Source: Solirubrobacter sp963848475
Lineage (GTDB): Bacteria; Actinomycetota; Thermoleophilia; Solirubrobacterales; Solirubrobacteraceae
Direction: 5' to 3'
Assembly (NCBI GenBank): GCA_963848475.1
Contig: CAWKDW010000004.1
Coordinates: forward strand, 248,001 to 312,000
DNA: 64,000 nucleotides
Shown piece by piece: positions 23,814 through 32,086 of the stretch. A program made the translations under genes and the position numbers. The notes under the pieces are model-generated. The model was not told the DNA's origin. It made no database searches and saw nothing but the letters and a program-made list of their open reading frames with translations. Each line of letters starts with the position of its first letter. Positions within the stretch are counted from its first letter, which is position 1.

Positions 23814-25961
23814 CTAGGTCTCGGTGCCTTCGACGGCCACGCGCGGAAGCACGCGGTCCAGTCCGCGTGGCAGCCACCAGTTGCGGTTGCCGATCAGATG
23901 CATCGTCGCCGGAACCAGCACGGTGCGCAGGATGAACGCGTCGAGAAAGACCGCGCTCGCGAGGCCGATGCCGAACTCGGCGATCACCCGCTGGCCGGCG
24001 AGCAGGAACGAGCCGAAGACGAGGATCATGATCGTCGCCGCCGCGGTGATCACCCGTCCCGTCGCCGCCTGCCCGATGCGCACCGAATGCCCGTTGTCGC
24101 CGGTGCGCACCCATTCCTCGTGCATGCGGCTGACCAGGAAGACCTGGTAGTCCATCGAGAGCCCGAACAGGATCGCGAGCATCATCACCGGCAGGAACGC
24201 CTCGATCGGGCCGGTGCCAACGCCCAGCGGCCCCGCGAGGAAGCCCTGCTGGAAGACCAGCGTGACGACGCCGAACGCCGCGCCCGCCGCGAGCAGGTTC
24301 ATCACCGCGGCGGTGAGGGGGATCAGCACGCTGCGGAACGCGACCATCAGCAGCAGGCAGCCGAGCAGCACGATCACGAAGATGAACAGCGGCAGCTTGT
24401 CGGTCAGCACGGCGGCGAAGTCGTCGAAGATCGCCGTGATGCCGCCGACATAGACCGGCAGGCCCGCCGAGGCCTTCGGGATCACATCGTGGCGCAGTGT
24501 GTCGATCAGGCGGCTGGTCGCCGCGTCCTGCGGTGCCGTGGCGGGGCGAGCCTCGATCAGCGCGATCTTGCCGTTGGGCGACGGCACCGGTGGGCTCACG
24601 GCCGCCAGGCCGTCCGTCGCGCTCAGGGCATCGGCGAGTTGCTGCACCTTCGGCAGGTCGGCCTTGCCGTTCGGCGTGGAGGCCACGATCTGGAACGTCC
24701 CGTTGAAGCCCGGGCCGAAGCCCTTGGCGAGCAGGTCATAGGCCTTGCGCGTCGTTGACGAGGTCGGGTCCTGGCCGGCGTCGGAAGACCCCAGCCGCAG
24801 CGACAGCGCGGGTACGGCGAGCGCGAGCATGATGGCCAGCGCGGCGATGGCGAGCGGCCAGCGATGGTTCTGCACGGTCATCGCCCAGCGCGGCCAGAAC
24901 CCGTCGAGCTTGGGGTCGCGCGGACCTTCGGCCTCGAGCCGCCGGCGCTCCTTGCGCGACAGCACGCGCATGCCGAACATCCCCAGCAGGGCCGGGATCA
25001 ACGTCACCGCGGCCGTCATCGTGATCAGCACGACGATCGCGGAGGCGACCGCGACGCCATTGAGGAAGCTGACGCCGAGCACGAACAGCCCGAGCAGCGC
25101 GACGATCACGGTCGCACCCGCGAACAGCACCGCCCGCCCGGACGTGTTCAGCGCGCGGACACACGCCGCCTCGGGATCGCGGCCGGCGATGATCGCGTTG
25201 CGATGGCGCGTGACCACGAACAACGAGTAGTCGATCCCGACGCCGAGGCCGATCAGCGTCGCGAGCGTCGGCGCGAACGTCGCGATGTCGATCACGTGAG
25301 CGAGCAGGCCGGTGAGGCTGAGGCCGCAGCCCAGCGCCAGGACCGCGGTGAACAGCGGCAGCAACGTCGCCCAGAGCGAGCCGAACGCGATCGCGAGCAC
25401 GACGGCCGCGGCGATGAAGCCGATGAACTCGCTCGGCCCGCCGCCCGGCTGCTGCGTCGCCTGCTGGATCCCGGCGCCACCGAGCTCCACGTCGAGCCCG
25501 TCACCCCGCGCGGCCTCGGCGGTGGCGATCAGCTTGTCGTATGCGGTCTTCGGCACGTCCGCGATCGCCTGCTCGCCGTCCATGTGCACGTTGGCGAATG
25601 CGACCGTCTTGTCCTTGGCGATCTGCCGCGCGGCGGCGCCCTCCGCGAACGGGCTGTCGACCCGTTCGACGTGGGGACCCTTGGCGATGGTCTCGAGCGT
25701 CTTCTCGATCCGCGCCTTGATGGCCGGGTCGGTCACATCATCGGCGGCGAAGACCACCTGATTGGTGTCCGTCGACTCGGTGTTGAAGTTCTCGGTGAGG
25801 AGGTTCAGCGCCGTCGTGGACTCGGTGCCCGGCAACGAGAACGAGTCGGTGTAGCCGGAGCCGGCGCTGGCGCTCAGTCCGCCGATCGCGACGAGCGCCA
25901 CGACCCAGATGGCAAGGACCACGAACTTCTTCCGGAAGCACCAGCGCGCCAGTCCCCGCAT
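23814..25961 (-). CDS. MMPL/RND-family membrane transporter
   Basis: A 715-residue protein with the two-fold MMPL architecture: helix 1, a large extracytoplasmic domain, helices 2-6, a cytoplasmic linker, then the same again. Family signatures include GLGVGIDYSLFVVTRHRN (4-6 helix region) and the matching ILFGLSMDYQVFLVSRMHEEW in the second half; the paired Asp-Tyr residues are the proposed proton-relay sites. ATG 25961 places the start directly before the first helix. Such proteins export lipids or hydrophobic compounds; cargo unknown. A neighbouring two-component system on the same strand may regulate it. Confidence 0.9.
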   Translation of the reverse strand: MRGLARWCFRKKFVVLAIWVVALVAIGGLSASAGSGYTDSFSLPGTESTTALNLLTENFNTESTDTNQVVFAADDVTDPAIKARIEKTLETIAKGPHVERVDSPFAEGAAARQIAKDKTVAFANVHMDGEQAIADVPKTAYDKLIATAEAARGDGLDVELGGAGIQQATQQPGGGPSEFIGFIAAAVVLAIAFGSLWATLLPLFTAVLALGCGLSLTGLLAHVIDIATFAPTLATLIGLGVGIDYSLFVVTRHRNAIIAGRDPEAACVRALNTSGRAVLFAGATVIVALLGLFVLGVSFLNGVAVASAIVVLITMTAAVTLIPALLGMFGMRVLSRKERRRLEAEGPRDPKLDGFWPRWAMTVQNHRWPLAIAALAIMLALAVPALSLRLGSSDAGQDPTSSTTRKAYDLLAKGFGPGFNGTFQIVASTPNGKADLPKVQQLADALSATDGLAAVSPPVPSPNGKIALIEARPATAPQDAATSRLIDTLRHDVIPKASAGLPVYVGGITAIFDDFAAVLTDKLPLFIFVIVLLGCLLLMVAFRSVLIPLTAAVMNLLAAGAAFGVVTLVFQQGFLAGPLGVGTGPIEAFLPVMMLAILFGLSMDYQVFLVSRMHEEWVRTGDNGHSVRIGQAATGRVITAAATIMILVFGSFLLAGQRVIAEFGIGLASAVFLDAFILRTVLVPATMHLIGNRNWWLPRGLDRVLPRVAVEGTET

Positions 25962-26036
25962 CGCTTGAGAGTTGCAGGTCGGACGATCGGACGACTCGCT
26001 GCCGCCTTGCACCTGGGGCTCACACCTTCACCGCGC

Positions 26037-26171
26037 GTGAGGCTCAAATTCACGACGGCGGCCTACGCGAAGCTCAAAGGCCGGACGGGAAGCGTAATGC
26101 TGACCGGCAACGCCACCGCCACGGGCGGTGCGTCCACGACTACACGCACGGGGAACGCAACGATTCGTCGG
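26037..26171 (+). pseudogene. Relic: tail of an exported repeat protein
   Basis: Reads RLKFTTAAYAKLKGRTGSVM then LTGNATATGGASTTTRTG and ends NATIRR, close to the repeating end of actinobacterial exported proteins (...KLKGKSSVKVTVTVTATDAAGN...VTIRR). No start or signal is present and it is antisense to the end of the histidine kinase gene. Fragment by inference. Confidence 0.4.
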
Positions 26172-27576
26172 TGGACGTCCATTCTCCGATCGGTCGCGTG
26201 GGAAGGGTGAGCCGGAACTCAGCGCCGCCGCCTGCGGGATCGAACACTTCGACGACGCCGCCGTGAGCCTCCGTCACCTGGCGGACGATCGCCAGGCCGA
26301 GCCCCGTCCCGGGCAGTCGTCGCGACGTCGAGCCGCGGTAGAAGCGATCGAAGAGGTGGGTCCGGTCGGCGGCCTCGATTCCTGGTCCGTGATCACGGAT
26401 GGAGACGCCATGCTCATCCACGAGGACTTCGACGATCTGTCCGGAGTGGGAGTGCTTGGCCGCGTTCTCGAGCACGTTGCCGATTGCGCGTCCGAGGCGG
26501 TCACGGGCGCCGTCGATCACGACGGGTGAGCTGCGCAGTTCGAAGACGACGTCGCGGTGGTGGCGGCGCGCGTGCTCGACGGCGGCGGCGGCTACCTCGT
26601 CGAGGCGCACGTCTTCGACGGCGGTCGGCTCGACGTCACCGCGCGCGAGTTCGATGACGTCTGCGACGAGCGCGCTGAGTTCCTCGGTCTGGCTGAGGAG
26701 GTCGGCCAGCAGGCGCGCCTTAGCATCGGGGTCGAGGGGATCGCGACCTTCTTCGATCAGGACCTCGAGGTTGGTACGCAGCGAGGTGATCGGCGTGCGG
26801 AGCTCGTGGGAGGCGTCGGCGACGAGCTGGCGCTGCGCTGTCACCGAGCCGGCGAGGGCCTCGCGCGACTCGCTCAGCCGGTCGAGCATGGCGTTGAAGC
26901 GCCTGGCCAGTTGGCCGACTTCGTCGTCGGAGCCGACGGTGATCCTGCGCGCGAGGTCGTGCGTTTGCGCGATGTGGTCGATCGCGTCCGTGACGTCGCG
27001 CAGCGGCGCGGTGACGCGGCGGGTCACGATGCGAGCGAGAAGTGCGGCGAGCGCGACACCGGAAAGGCACACGACGAGCAAGACCAGTCGTAGGCGCGCG
27101 AGCAGGGAATGGATCGAGTTCAGCGGTCGTGCGAGTTGAACCGCACCGTTCTCCGCGCTCAACGACACGGTGAGTACCCGTAGCTGGTCGTCGCCCGCGG
27201 ACTCGTCGCGAAGGACGCTCTTCCGGCGCCCCGCGGCGACGTCGCGGTCGATCGCGTCGACCGGGACCGTGAATGAGCCGCGGTTGGCGAGGTTCTCCCG
27301 CGGCGTTCCATTCGGGCGCAGCGCCTGGATGTAGGCGATCGGGCCGCCCTCTTCAGGGGCGAGCTGCGTGAAGGGGCCGGTGGTCGGCGGTGCGGCGTCG
27401 AGTGTGCCGACGACGCTGCTGATTCTCTGCATCGTTGCCGCCTGCTGGCGGAGCTCGTCGTCGACCTGGCCGAGCAGTTCGCCGCGGACCGCGACGTAGG
27501 CCGCCGCGCAGGCGAGGACGACGGCGACGGCGACGGCCGCGGCGCCCACGAGGGTGATGCGCTGCCGCAGGCTCAC
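26140..27576 (-). CDS. Two-component sensor histidine kinase (MprB/BaeS-like)
   Basis: A 478-residue kinase: helix at about 10-30, extracytoplasmic region, second helix near 175-200, HAMP (RRVTAPLRDVTDAIDHI), H-box VADASHELRTPITSL, N-box ENAAKHS and G-boxes RDHGPGIEAAD and GTGLGLAIV. GTG 27576 overlaps the regulator stop (GTGA). The last dozen residues (EWTSTDESLRSPCV) exceed the normal end and are antisense to the 26037-26171 relic, suggesting the native C-terminus was replaced. Probably senses envelope stress and controls the divergent export operon (inference). Confidence 0.9.
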   Translation of the reverse strand: MSLRQRITLVGAAAVAVAVVLACAAAYVAVRGELLGQVDDELRQQAATMQRISSVVGTLDAAPPTTGPFTQLAPEEGGPIAYIQALRPNGTPRENLANRGSFTVPVDAIDRDVAAGRRKSVLRDESAGDDQLRVLTVSLSAENGAVQLARPLNSIHSLLARLRLVLLVVCLSGVALAALLARIVTRRVTAPLRDVTDAIDHIAQTHDLARRITVGSDDEVGQLARRFNAMLDRLSESREALAGSVTAQRQLVADASHELRTPITSLRTNLEVLIEEGRDPLDPDAKARLLADLLSQTEELSALVADVIELARGDVEPTAVEDVRLDEVAAAAVEHARRHHRDVVFELRSSPVVIDGARDRLGRAIGNVLENAAKHSHSGQIVEVLVDEHGVSIRDHGPGIEAADRTHLFDRFYRGSTSRRLPGTGLGLAIVRQVTEAHGGVVEVFDPAGGGAEFRLTLPTRPIGEWTSTDESLRSPCV

Positions 27577-28256
27577 TGGGGCTCGCGGAGGATGTACCCC
27601 ACACCGCGAACGGTATGGAGCACACGCGGTTCGTCGGCCTCTTCGAGCTTGCGGCGCAGGTAGCCGATGTGCACGCCGAGCGAATTGGACGTCGCGCCGA
27701 AGTCGTAGCCCCAGACGCCTTCGAACAGCTGGGTCCGCGACAACACCTGGCGCGGATTGTCGAGGAAGTACTGCAACAGCTGGAACTCGGTGCGGGTGAG
27801 CAGCACCCGCCGTTCTCCGCGGAACACGTCGTAGGTGGCGAGATCCATGCGCAGGTCCATGAAGGACAGGAAGCTGGCTTCCTGTACCGCCTCCGCGCGG
27901 CGCAGGAGTGCCCGCACGCGCGCCTTGAGCTCGGCCAGCGCGAACGGCTTCACGAGATAATCGTCGGCGCCCGCGTCGAGTCCTTCCACACGGTCCTCGA
28001 TCGCGTCGCGCGCGGTGAGCATGAGCACCGGCGTGCGATCGCCGGCATCGCGCATGCGCCGACACACCTCGAGGCCATCGATTCGCGGCATCGACACGTC
28101 GAGGACGATGAGGTCGGGCGATTTCGTCGAGATGAGGTCCAGCGTCTCCTGCCCGTCCCGTGCCAGCACGACGTCCAGGCGCTCGAGCCTGAGTGCACGC
28201 TCGAGCGAGTCGCGCACCGCTGCCTCGTCGTCAGCGAGCAGCACGCGAGACGTCAT
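27573..28256 (-). CDS. OmpR-family response regulator (MprA-like)
   Basis: A 227-residue regulator: DDE at 9-11, phospho-acceptor Asp53 in LIVLDVSMPRIDG, LMLTARD, YLVKPFALAEL, then a winged helix with TRTEFQLLQYFLDNPRQVLS and HTVRGVGYILR. It starts at ATG 28256, 117 bp from the divergent lipoprotein/ABC operon, whose promoter it probably controls. Confidence 0.93.
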   Translation of the reverse strand: MTSRVLLADDEAAVRDSLERALRLERLDVVLARDGQETLDLISTKSPDLIVLDVSMPRIDGLEVCRRMRDAGDRTPVLMLTARDAIEDRVEGLDAGADDYLVKPFALAELKARVRALLRRAEAVQEASFLSFMDLRMDLATYDVFRGERRVLLTRTEFQLLQYFLDNPRQVLSRTQLFEGVWGYDFGATSNSLGVHIGYLRRKLEEADEPRVLHTVRGVGYILREPQ

Positions 28257-28373
28257 AGGGACATCCTCGCTCGCTCAGCGCATTCACTCTGAAATGTTCT
28301 CGAAGGATCCGCCCTTACGGAGCCTTTCGAAAAACCATCGTTCGACCTTCGCGCTGAACGAGACGCTCTCGGG

Positions 28374-28919
28374 ATGCACTCGGTCTCTTCCACCATCAGG
28401 CGCTCGTTCGTCTGCCTGGCCTTCGGGCTCTGTCTCGCTTCACTCGCCGCCTGCGGAGGGTCAGAGGCGGAATCGAGCTCCGGCTCGTCCTCGTCCTCGG
28501 CAGGCGCGGGCAACGATGACGCTGGACGCGTCCGGCTGCAGCAGTGCCTGCGTGAGAACGGCGTCGATGTCCCAGACAACCCGGGCCAGGGCGGCGGCGG
28601 CGCGAACATCGATCGCGACAAGATCCAGGAAGCGCTCGAGGGGCCGTGCAAGGAGTTTCAGTCGGAGGGCTTCGGGAACATCTCCGAAGCTGACCAGCAA
28701 GAGATGCAGGACCAGTTCCAGAAGTTCGCGCAGTGCATGCGAGACGAGGGCGTCGATCTCCCCGACATCACTGCCGGCGGCGGTCCTCCGGCCGGGGGCG
28801 GCGCAATCGACCAGGACGATCCCGACGTTCAGGCGGCGAGCAAGAAATGCCAGGACCAGCTGCCGCAGGGCGGACCGGGCGGGCCGGGCGGACCGGGCGC
28901 CGGCGGAGGGGACCAGTGA
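28374..28919 (+). CDS. Lipoprotein, first gene of the export operon
   Basis: A 181-residue protein with a lipobox (LAACGGS) and a Ser/Gly-rich linker. Two similar segments, LQQCLRENGVDVPDN and FAQCMRDEGVDLPDI, with partner cysteines (GPCKEF, KKCQDQ) suggest two copies of a disulfide-stabilised small domain; this C-x-R-E/D-x-G-V-D-V/L-P repeat is frequent next to MacAB-like ABC genes in actinobacteria. The C-terminus is a Gly-Pro tract. The stop overlaps the next start (TGATG). Confidence 0.8.
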   Translation: MHSVSSTIRRSFVCLAFGLCLASLAACGGSEAESSSGSSSSSAGAGNDDAGRVRLQQCLRENGVDVPDNPGQGGGGANIDRDKIQEALEGPCKEFQSEGFGNISEADQQEMQDQFQKFAQCMRDEGVDLPDITAGGGPPAGGGAIDQDDPDVQAASKKCQDQLPQGGPGGPGGPGAGGGDQ

Positions 28920-30112
28920 TGTCCGACACCCAGGTACGGAGTCTCGAAAGCAGCACCGATGACGCCTTTGACGATGTGCAGCCCCCCGCTCCACCGCGCC
29001 GAGGCAAGCGGCGGGCCGTGGTCATCGGCTCGCTGATCGCGATGGTGATCATCGCCGGCGTGGTGATCGCCGCCTCGACGCGTGGCGACGACGGCGCGGA
29101 GCCCGCGGCGGCCGCTTCCGCGGCGACGAAGACGACGACGATCCGGCAGCAGGATCTCGTCGAGACCGAGGAGGTCGATGGCACGCTCGGCTACTCAGAC
29201 CCGAGAGCCGTCGTCAACCGGCTCTCCGGGACGGTGACCTGGGCTCCGGAGGTCGGGACGCTCGTCGAGCCCAACCACCGGCTCTATGAGGTGGACGGCG
29301 ACGCGGTCTACTTGCTGGACGGAACCTACCCGGCGTACCGCACGCTGCAGGAGGGACTCAGCGGCGAGGATGTGCGCCAGTTCGAACGCAACCTGCGCGA
29401 GCTCGACCTCGACCCGAACTTCCGCATGGAGGTCGACGGCGTCTGGGATGCCGGCACGACGCGCGCCGCCAAACGCTGGCAGAAGCGCAAGGGCATGGTC
29501 CAGGACGGGACGATCGAGGCTGACCGGATCGTGTTCCAACCGGGGACCCGTCGGGTCGGGGAGCTCTCAGTCGACGTGGGCGCTACCGCCGGAGGGGGTT
29601 CTGCCGGCGGTGCTGGGTCGACCACTGCCGAGGCGTCGGGATCAGCGATGACCACGACGTCCACCAAGCGGCTGGTCTCGGTCGATCTCCCGGCGACGAA
29701 GCAGTCGCTCGCGGAGGAGGGCGACGACGTGACGCTCGAACTGCCCGACGGCGACGAGGCACAAGGCACGATCACGAGTGTCGGCACGGTCGCCGAGAAG
29801 AAGGCGACGGCCTCGGACGAGGACCCGCCGGCGACGATCGAGGTGCAGATCGCGTTCAAGCGGCCGCGTGGATCACTGCTGGACCAGGCGCCGGTGGACG
29901 TCAACTTCGAGAAGCGGCGTGCCGAGAACGTGCTGACGGTTCCGGTGACGGCACTGCTGGCGCGACAGGGCGGCACGTTTGCGGTCGAGGTGCGCGATGG
30001 TGCCCAGCGACGTACGGTGGAGGTCGAGACCGGGCTCTACACCGACAACTTCGTCGAGATCGAGGGCGAGGGTCTGTCCGCCGGCCTGACGGTCACCAAC
30101 GCGGGGGTGTGA
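28919..30112 (+). CDS. Membrane-fusion-type adaptor with peptidoglycan-binding domain
   Basis: A 397-residue protein anchored by one helix (about 38-58). It has HlyD/MacA-like strands (TTTIRQQDLVETEEVDGTLGY), an inserted peptidoglycan-binding type 1 domain (LSGEDVRQFERNLRELDLDP, DGVWDAGTTRAAKRWQKRKG) and a C-terminal beta-barrel (VLTVPVTALLARQGGTFAVE, VETGLYTDNFVEIEGEGLSAG). This fusion is typical of Gram-positive MacAB-like pumps, where the adaptor crosses the wall. It is coupled to the preceding gene and followed 3 bp later by the ATPase. Confidence 0.85.
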   Translation: MSDTQVRSLESSTDDAFDDVQPPAPPRRGKRRAVVIGSLIAMVIIAGVVIAASTRGDDGAEPAAAASAATKTTTIRQQDLVETEEVDGTLGYSDPRAVVNRLSGTVTWAPEVGTLVEPNHRLYEVDGDAVYLLDGTYPAYRTLQEGLSGEDVRQFERNLRELDLDPNFRMEVDGVWDAGTTRAAKRWQKRKGMVQDGTIEADRIVFQPGTRRVGELSVDVGATAGGGSAGGAGSTTAEASGSAMTTTSTKRLVSVDLPATKQSLAEEGDDVTLELPDGDEAQGTITSVGTVAEKKATASDEDPPATIEVQIAFKRPRGSLLDQAPVDVNFEKRRAENVLTVPVTALLARQGGTFAVEVRDGAQRRTVEVETGLYTDNFVEIEGEGLSAGLTVTNAGV

Positions 30113-30115
30113 GCG

Positions 30116-30796
30116 ATGTCGCTGATGACCCTGCGTGACGTGGTGAAGGAATATCCCGGCGGCGTACGCGCGCTCAAGGGCGTGAACCTCACGGTCGACC
30201 GCGGCGAGCTCCTGACGATCGTCGGACCCTCGGGGTCAGGCAAGACGACGATGTTGCAGATCATGGGAACGCTCGACCGGGCGTCGGCGGGTGAGGTCTG
30301 GATCGATGGCCTCGATGCCGGCGCCGCGACCGATGACGAGCTGTCGGCGCTGCGGGCGCGCCGCATCGGGTTCGTGTTCCAGCAGTTCTATCTGCTCGAC
30401 GGGCTTTCCACCGTCGACAACGTGGCCGGCGGACTGCTCTATTCGGGCCTTCCGGCCCCCGAGCGTCGAGAGCGGGCGCGCGCCGCGCTCGCCCGCGTCG
30501 GTCTCGGTCATCGGCTCGGCCACCACCCCAACCAACTGTCGGGCGGTGAGAAGCAGCGCACCGCGATCGCTCGTGCGCTCGTCGGTCGACCCGCGATCGT
30601 CTTCGCCGATGAGCCGACGGGCGCGCTGGACACCAAGACGGGCGAGTCGATCGTCGAGTTGCTGCGCGAGCTCAACGCCGCCGGCACCACGATCGTGGTC
30701 ATCACGCACGACATCGAGTTGGCTGGGTCCTTTCCGCGCCAGGTCGCGGTGCGCGACGGGCTGATCGTCAACGACCGGAAGCTGGTCGCGGCGTGA
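30116..30796 (+). CDS. ABC transporter ATP-binding protein (MacB/LolD type)
   Basis: A 226-residue ATPase with Walker A GPSGSGKTTMLQ, Q-loop FVFQQFYLLDG, signature LSGGEKQRTAIARAL and Walker B AIVFADEPTGALD. Length and sequence fit the MacB-type subfamily that works mechanically with FtsX-like permeases to extrude peptides, lipids or antibiotics. Its stop overlaps the permease GTG. Confidence 0.95.
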   Translation: MSLMTLRDVVKEYPGGVRALKGVNLTVDRGELLTIVGPSGSGKTTMLQIMGTLDRASAGEVWIDGLDAGAATDDELSALRARRIGFVFQQFYLLDGLSTVDNVAGGLLYSGLPAPERRERARAALARVGLGHRLGHHPNQLSGGEKQRTAIARALVGRPAIVFADEPTGALDTKTGESIVELLRELNAAGTTIVVITHDIELAGSFPRQVAVRDGLIVNDRKLVAA

Positions 30797-32007
30797 GCGC
30801 GGCCTCTGCTTCGCTGGCCCCGAGCCGGCTGCTGTCGCGGGACATCCTCGCGGTGGGCTCGATCGGCCTGCGGACGCGCAAGTTGCGCGCCGCATTGTCG
30901 GCGATCGGTGTCGCGATCGGCATCGCGTCGATGGTCGCCGTGCTCGGATTGAGCGCGTCAAGCCAGGCGGAGTTGCTCGCACAGATCGACGCGCTGGGGA
31001 CGAACCTGCTGACCGTGCAGGCCGGCCAGTCCTTCATCGGCGGCGGAGACTCCTCGCTGCCGATCAGCAGCCGCGACCGAACTGCGGTGATGACGGGTGT
31101 GCAGGGCGCTGCCTCGCTGTACACGATCGACGGCGCGAACGTGCGCCGGACGAGCTTCGTCGGCGAGTCCCAGACCAGCGGCATCACGGTCTACGGCACC
31201 GACCGCTCGTTGCCGAGCACGCTCAGTGCCTCCCTGGCGAGCGGATCGTTCCTCAGCGACGTCACGGAGCGCTATCCGACGGTCGTCCTGGGGAGCGTTG
31301 CCGCGGCGCGGCTCGGCCTCAGCGACGTGGAGGGCGCCCCGCAGGTGTGGATCGGCGATCGCTACTACACGGTGGTCGGGATCCTCGAGCCGGTGACACT
31401 GGATTCGAGCATCGACCGTGCGGCGCTCATCGGCCTACCTGAGGCTCAGGCACATTGGGATGCCGACGGCACGCCGGCAAAGATCTACCTCCGCACGGAC
31501 GACGACAAGGTCGGTGACGTGCGCGCTCTGCTCGGGGCTACGGCCAACCCCGAGAACCCCGAGGAAGTCGAAGTCTCACGCCCGTCCGACGCACTCGAGG
31601 CCAAGGCGGCGGCGGAGGGCGCCTTCACGTCGCTCCTGCTCGGACTCGGTGCCGTCGCGCTGCTGGTCGGCGGCGTCGGCATCGCGAACGTCATGGTCAT
31701 CAGCGTCATCGAACGTCGCTCCGAGATCGGTCTGCGGCGCGCGCTCGGCGCCACTCGCAGACACATCACGTCGCAGTTTCTGACGGAGTCACTGCTGCTG
31801 TCGGCGATCGGTGGGGTGGCGGGCGCGGTCCTGGGCGCGGTCGTCACCGTCGTGTACTCGACGTCGCAAGGGCAGCAGACCGTCATCCCAGCCGTAGCGA
31901 TCGTGGGCGGCATCGCCGCAGCGCTCGTCATCGGGGTCATCGCTGGGCTGTATCCGTCGATGCGCGCGGCGCAGCTGTCGCCGACCGAAGCGCTGCGGAC
32001 CGTCTAG
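30793..32007 (+). CDS. ABC transporter permease, MacB/FtsX type
   Basis: A 404-residue permease: helix near 40-60, a large extracytoplasmic MacB-like domain, then three helices at the C-terminus around GVGIANVMVISVIERRSEIG, with the coupling motif LRRALGATRRHI and ending PTEALRTV. GTG 30793 overlaps the ATPase stop. It completes a four-gene operon (lipoprotein, adaptor, ATPase, permease) closed by the hairpin at 32032. Confidence 0.93.
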   Translation: MSAASASLAPSRLLSRDILAVGSIGLRTRKLRAALSAIGVAIGIASMVAVLGLSASSQAELLAQIDALGTNLLTVQAGQSFIGGGDSSLPISSRDRTAVMTGVQGAASLYTIDGANVRRTSFVGESQTSGITVYGTDRSLPSTLSASLASGSFLSDVTERYPTVVLGSVAAARLGLSDVEGAPQVWIGDRYYTVVGILEPVTLDSSIDRAALIGLPEAQAHWDADGTPAKIYLRTDDDKVGDVRALLGATANPENPEEVEVSRPSDALEAKAAAEGAFTSLLLGLGAVALLVGGVGIANVMVISVIERRSEIGLRRALGATRRHITSQFLTESLLLSAIGGVAGAVLGAVVTVVYSTSQGQQTVIPAVAIVGGIAAALVIGVIAGLYPSMRAAQLSPTEALRTV

Positions 32008-32031
32008 ATCCGCCGCCTCCGGACGCATGCC

Positions 32032-32080
32032 GCGCCGGTCAAGCGGGCGCCGATAGGGCACGCCCGCTTGACTCCGGCGC
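32032..32080. terminator. Bidirectional hairpin terminator between export operon and xylanase
   Basis: Left arm 32032-32049 (GCGCCGG + TCAAGCGGGCG) pairs with 32061-32080 over 18 bp, interrupted by a two-base bulge, with an 11-nt loop. It lies 24 bp after the permease stop and 6 bp after the xylanase stop on the other strand, so it probably ends both transcripts. Confidence 0.75.
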
Positions 32081-32086
32081 AGGCAC

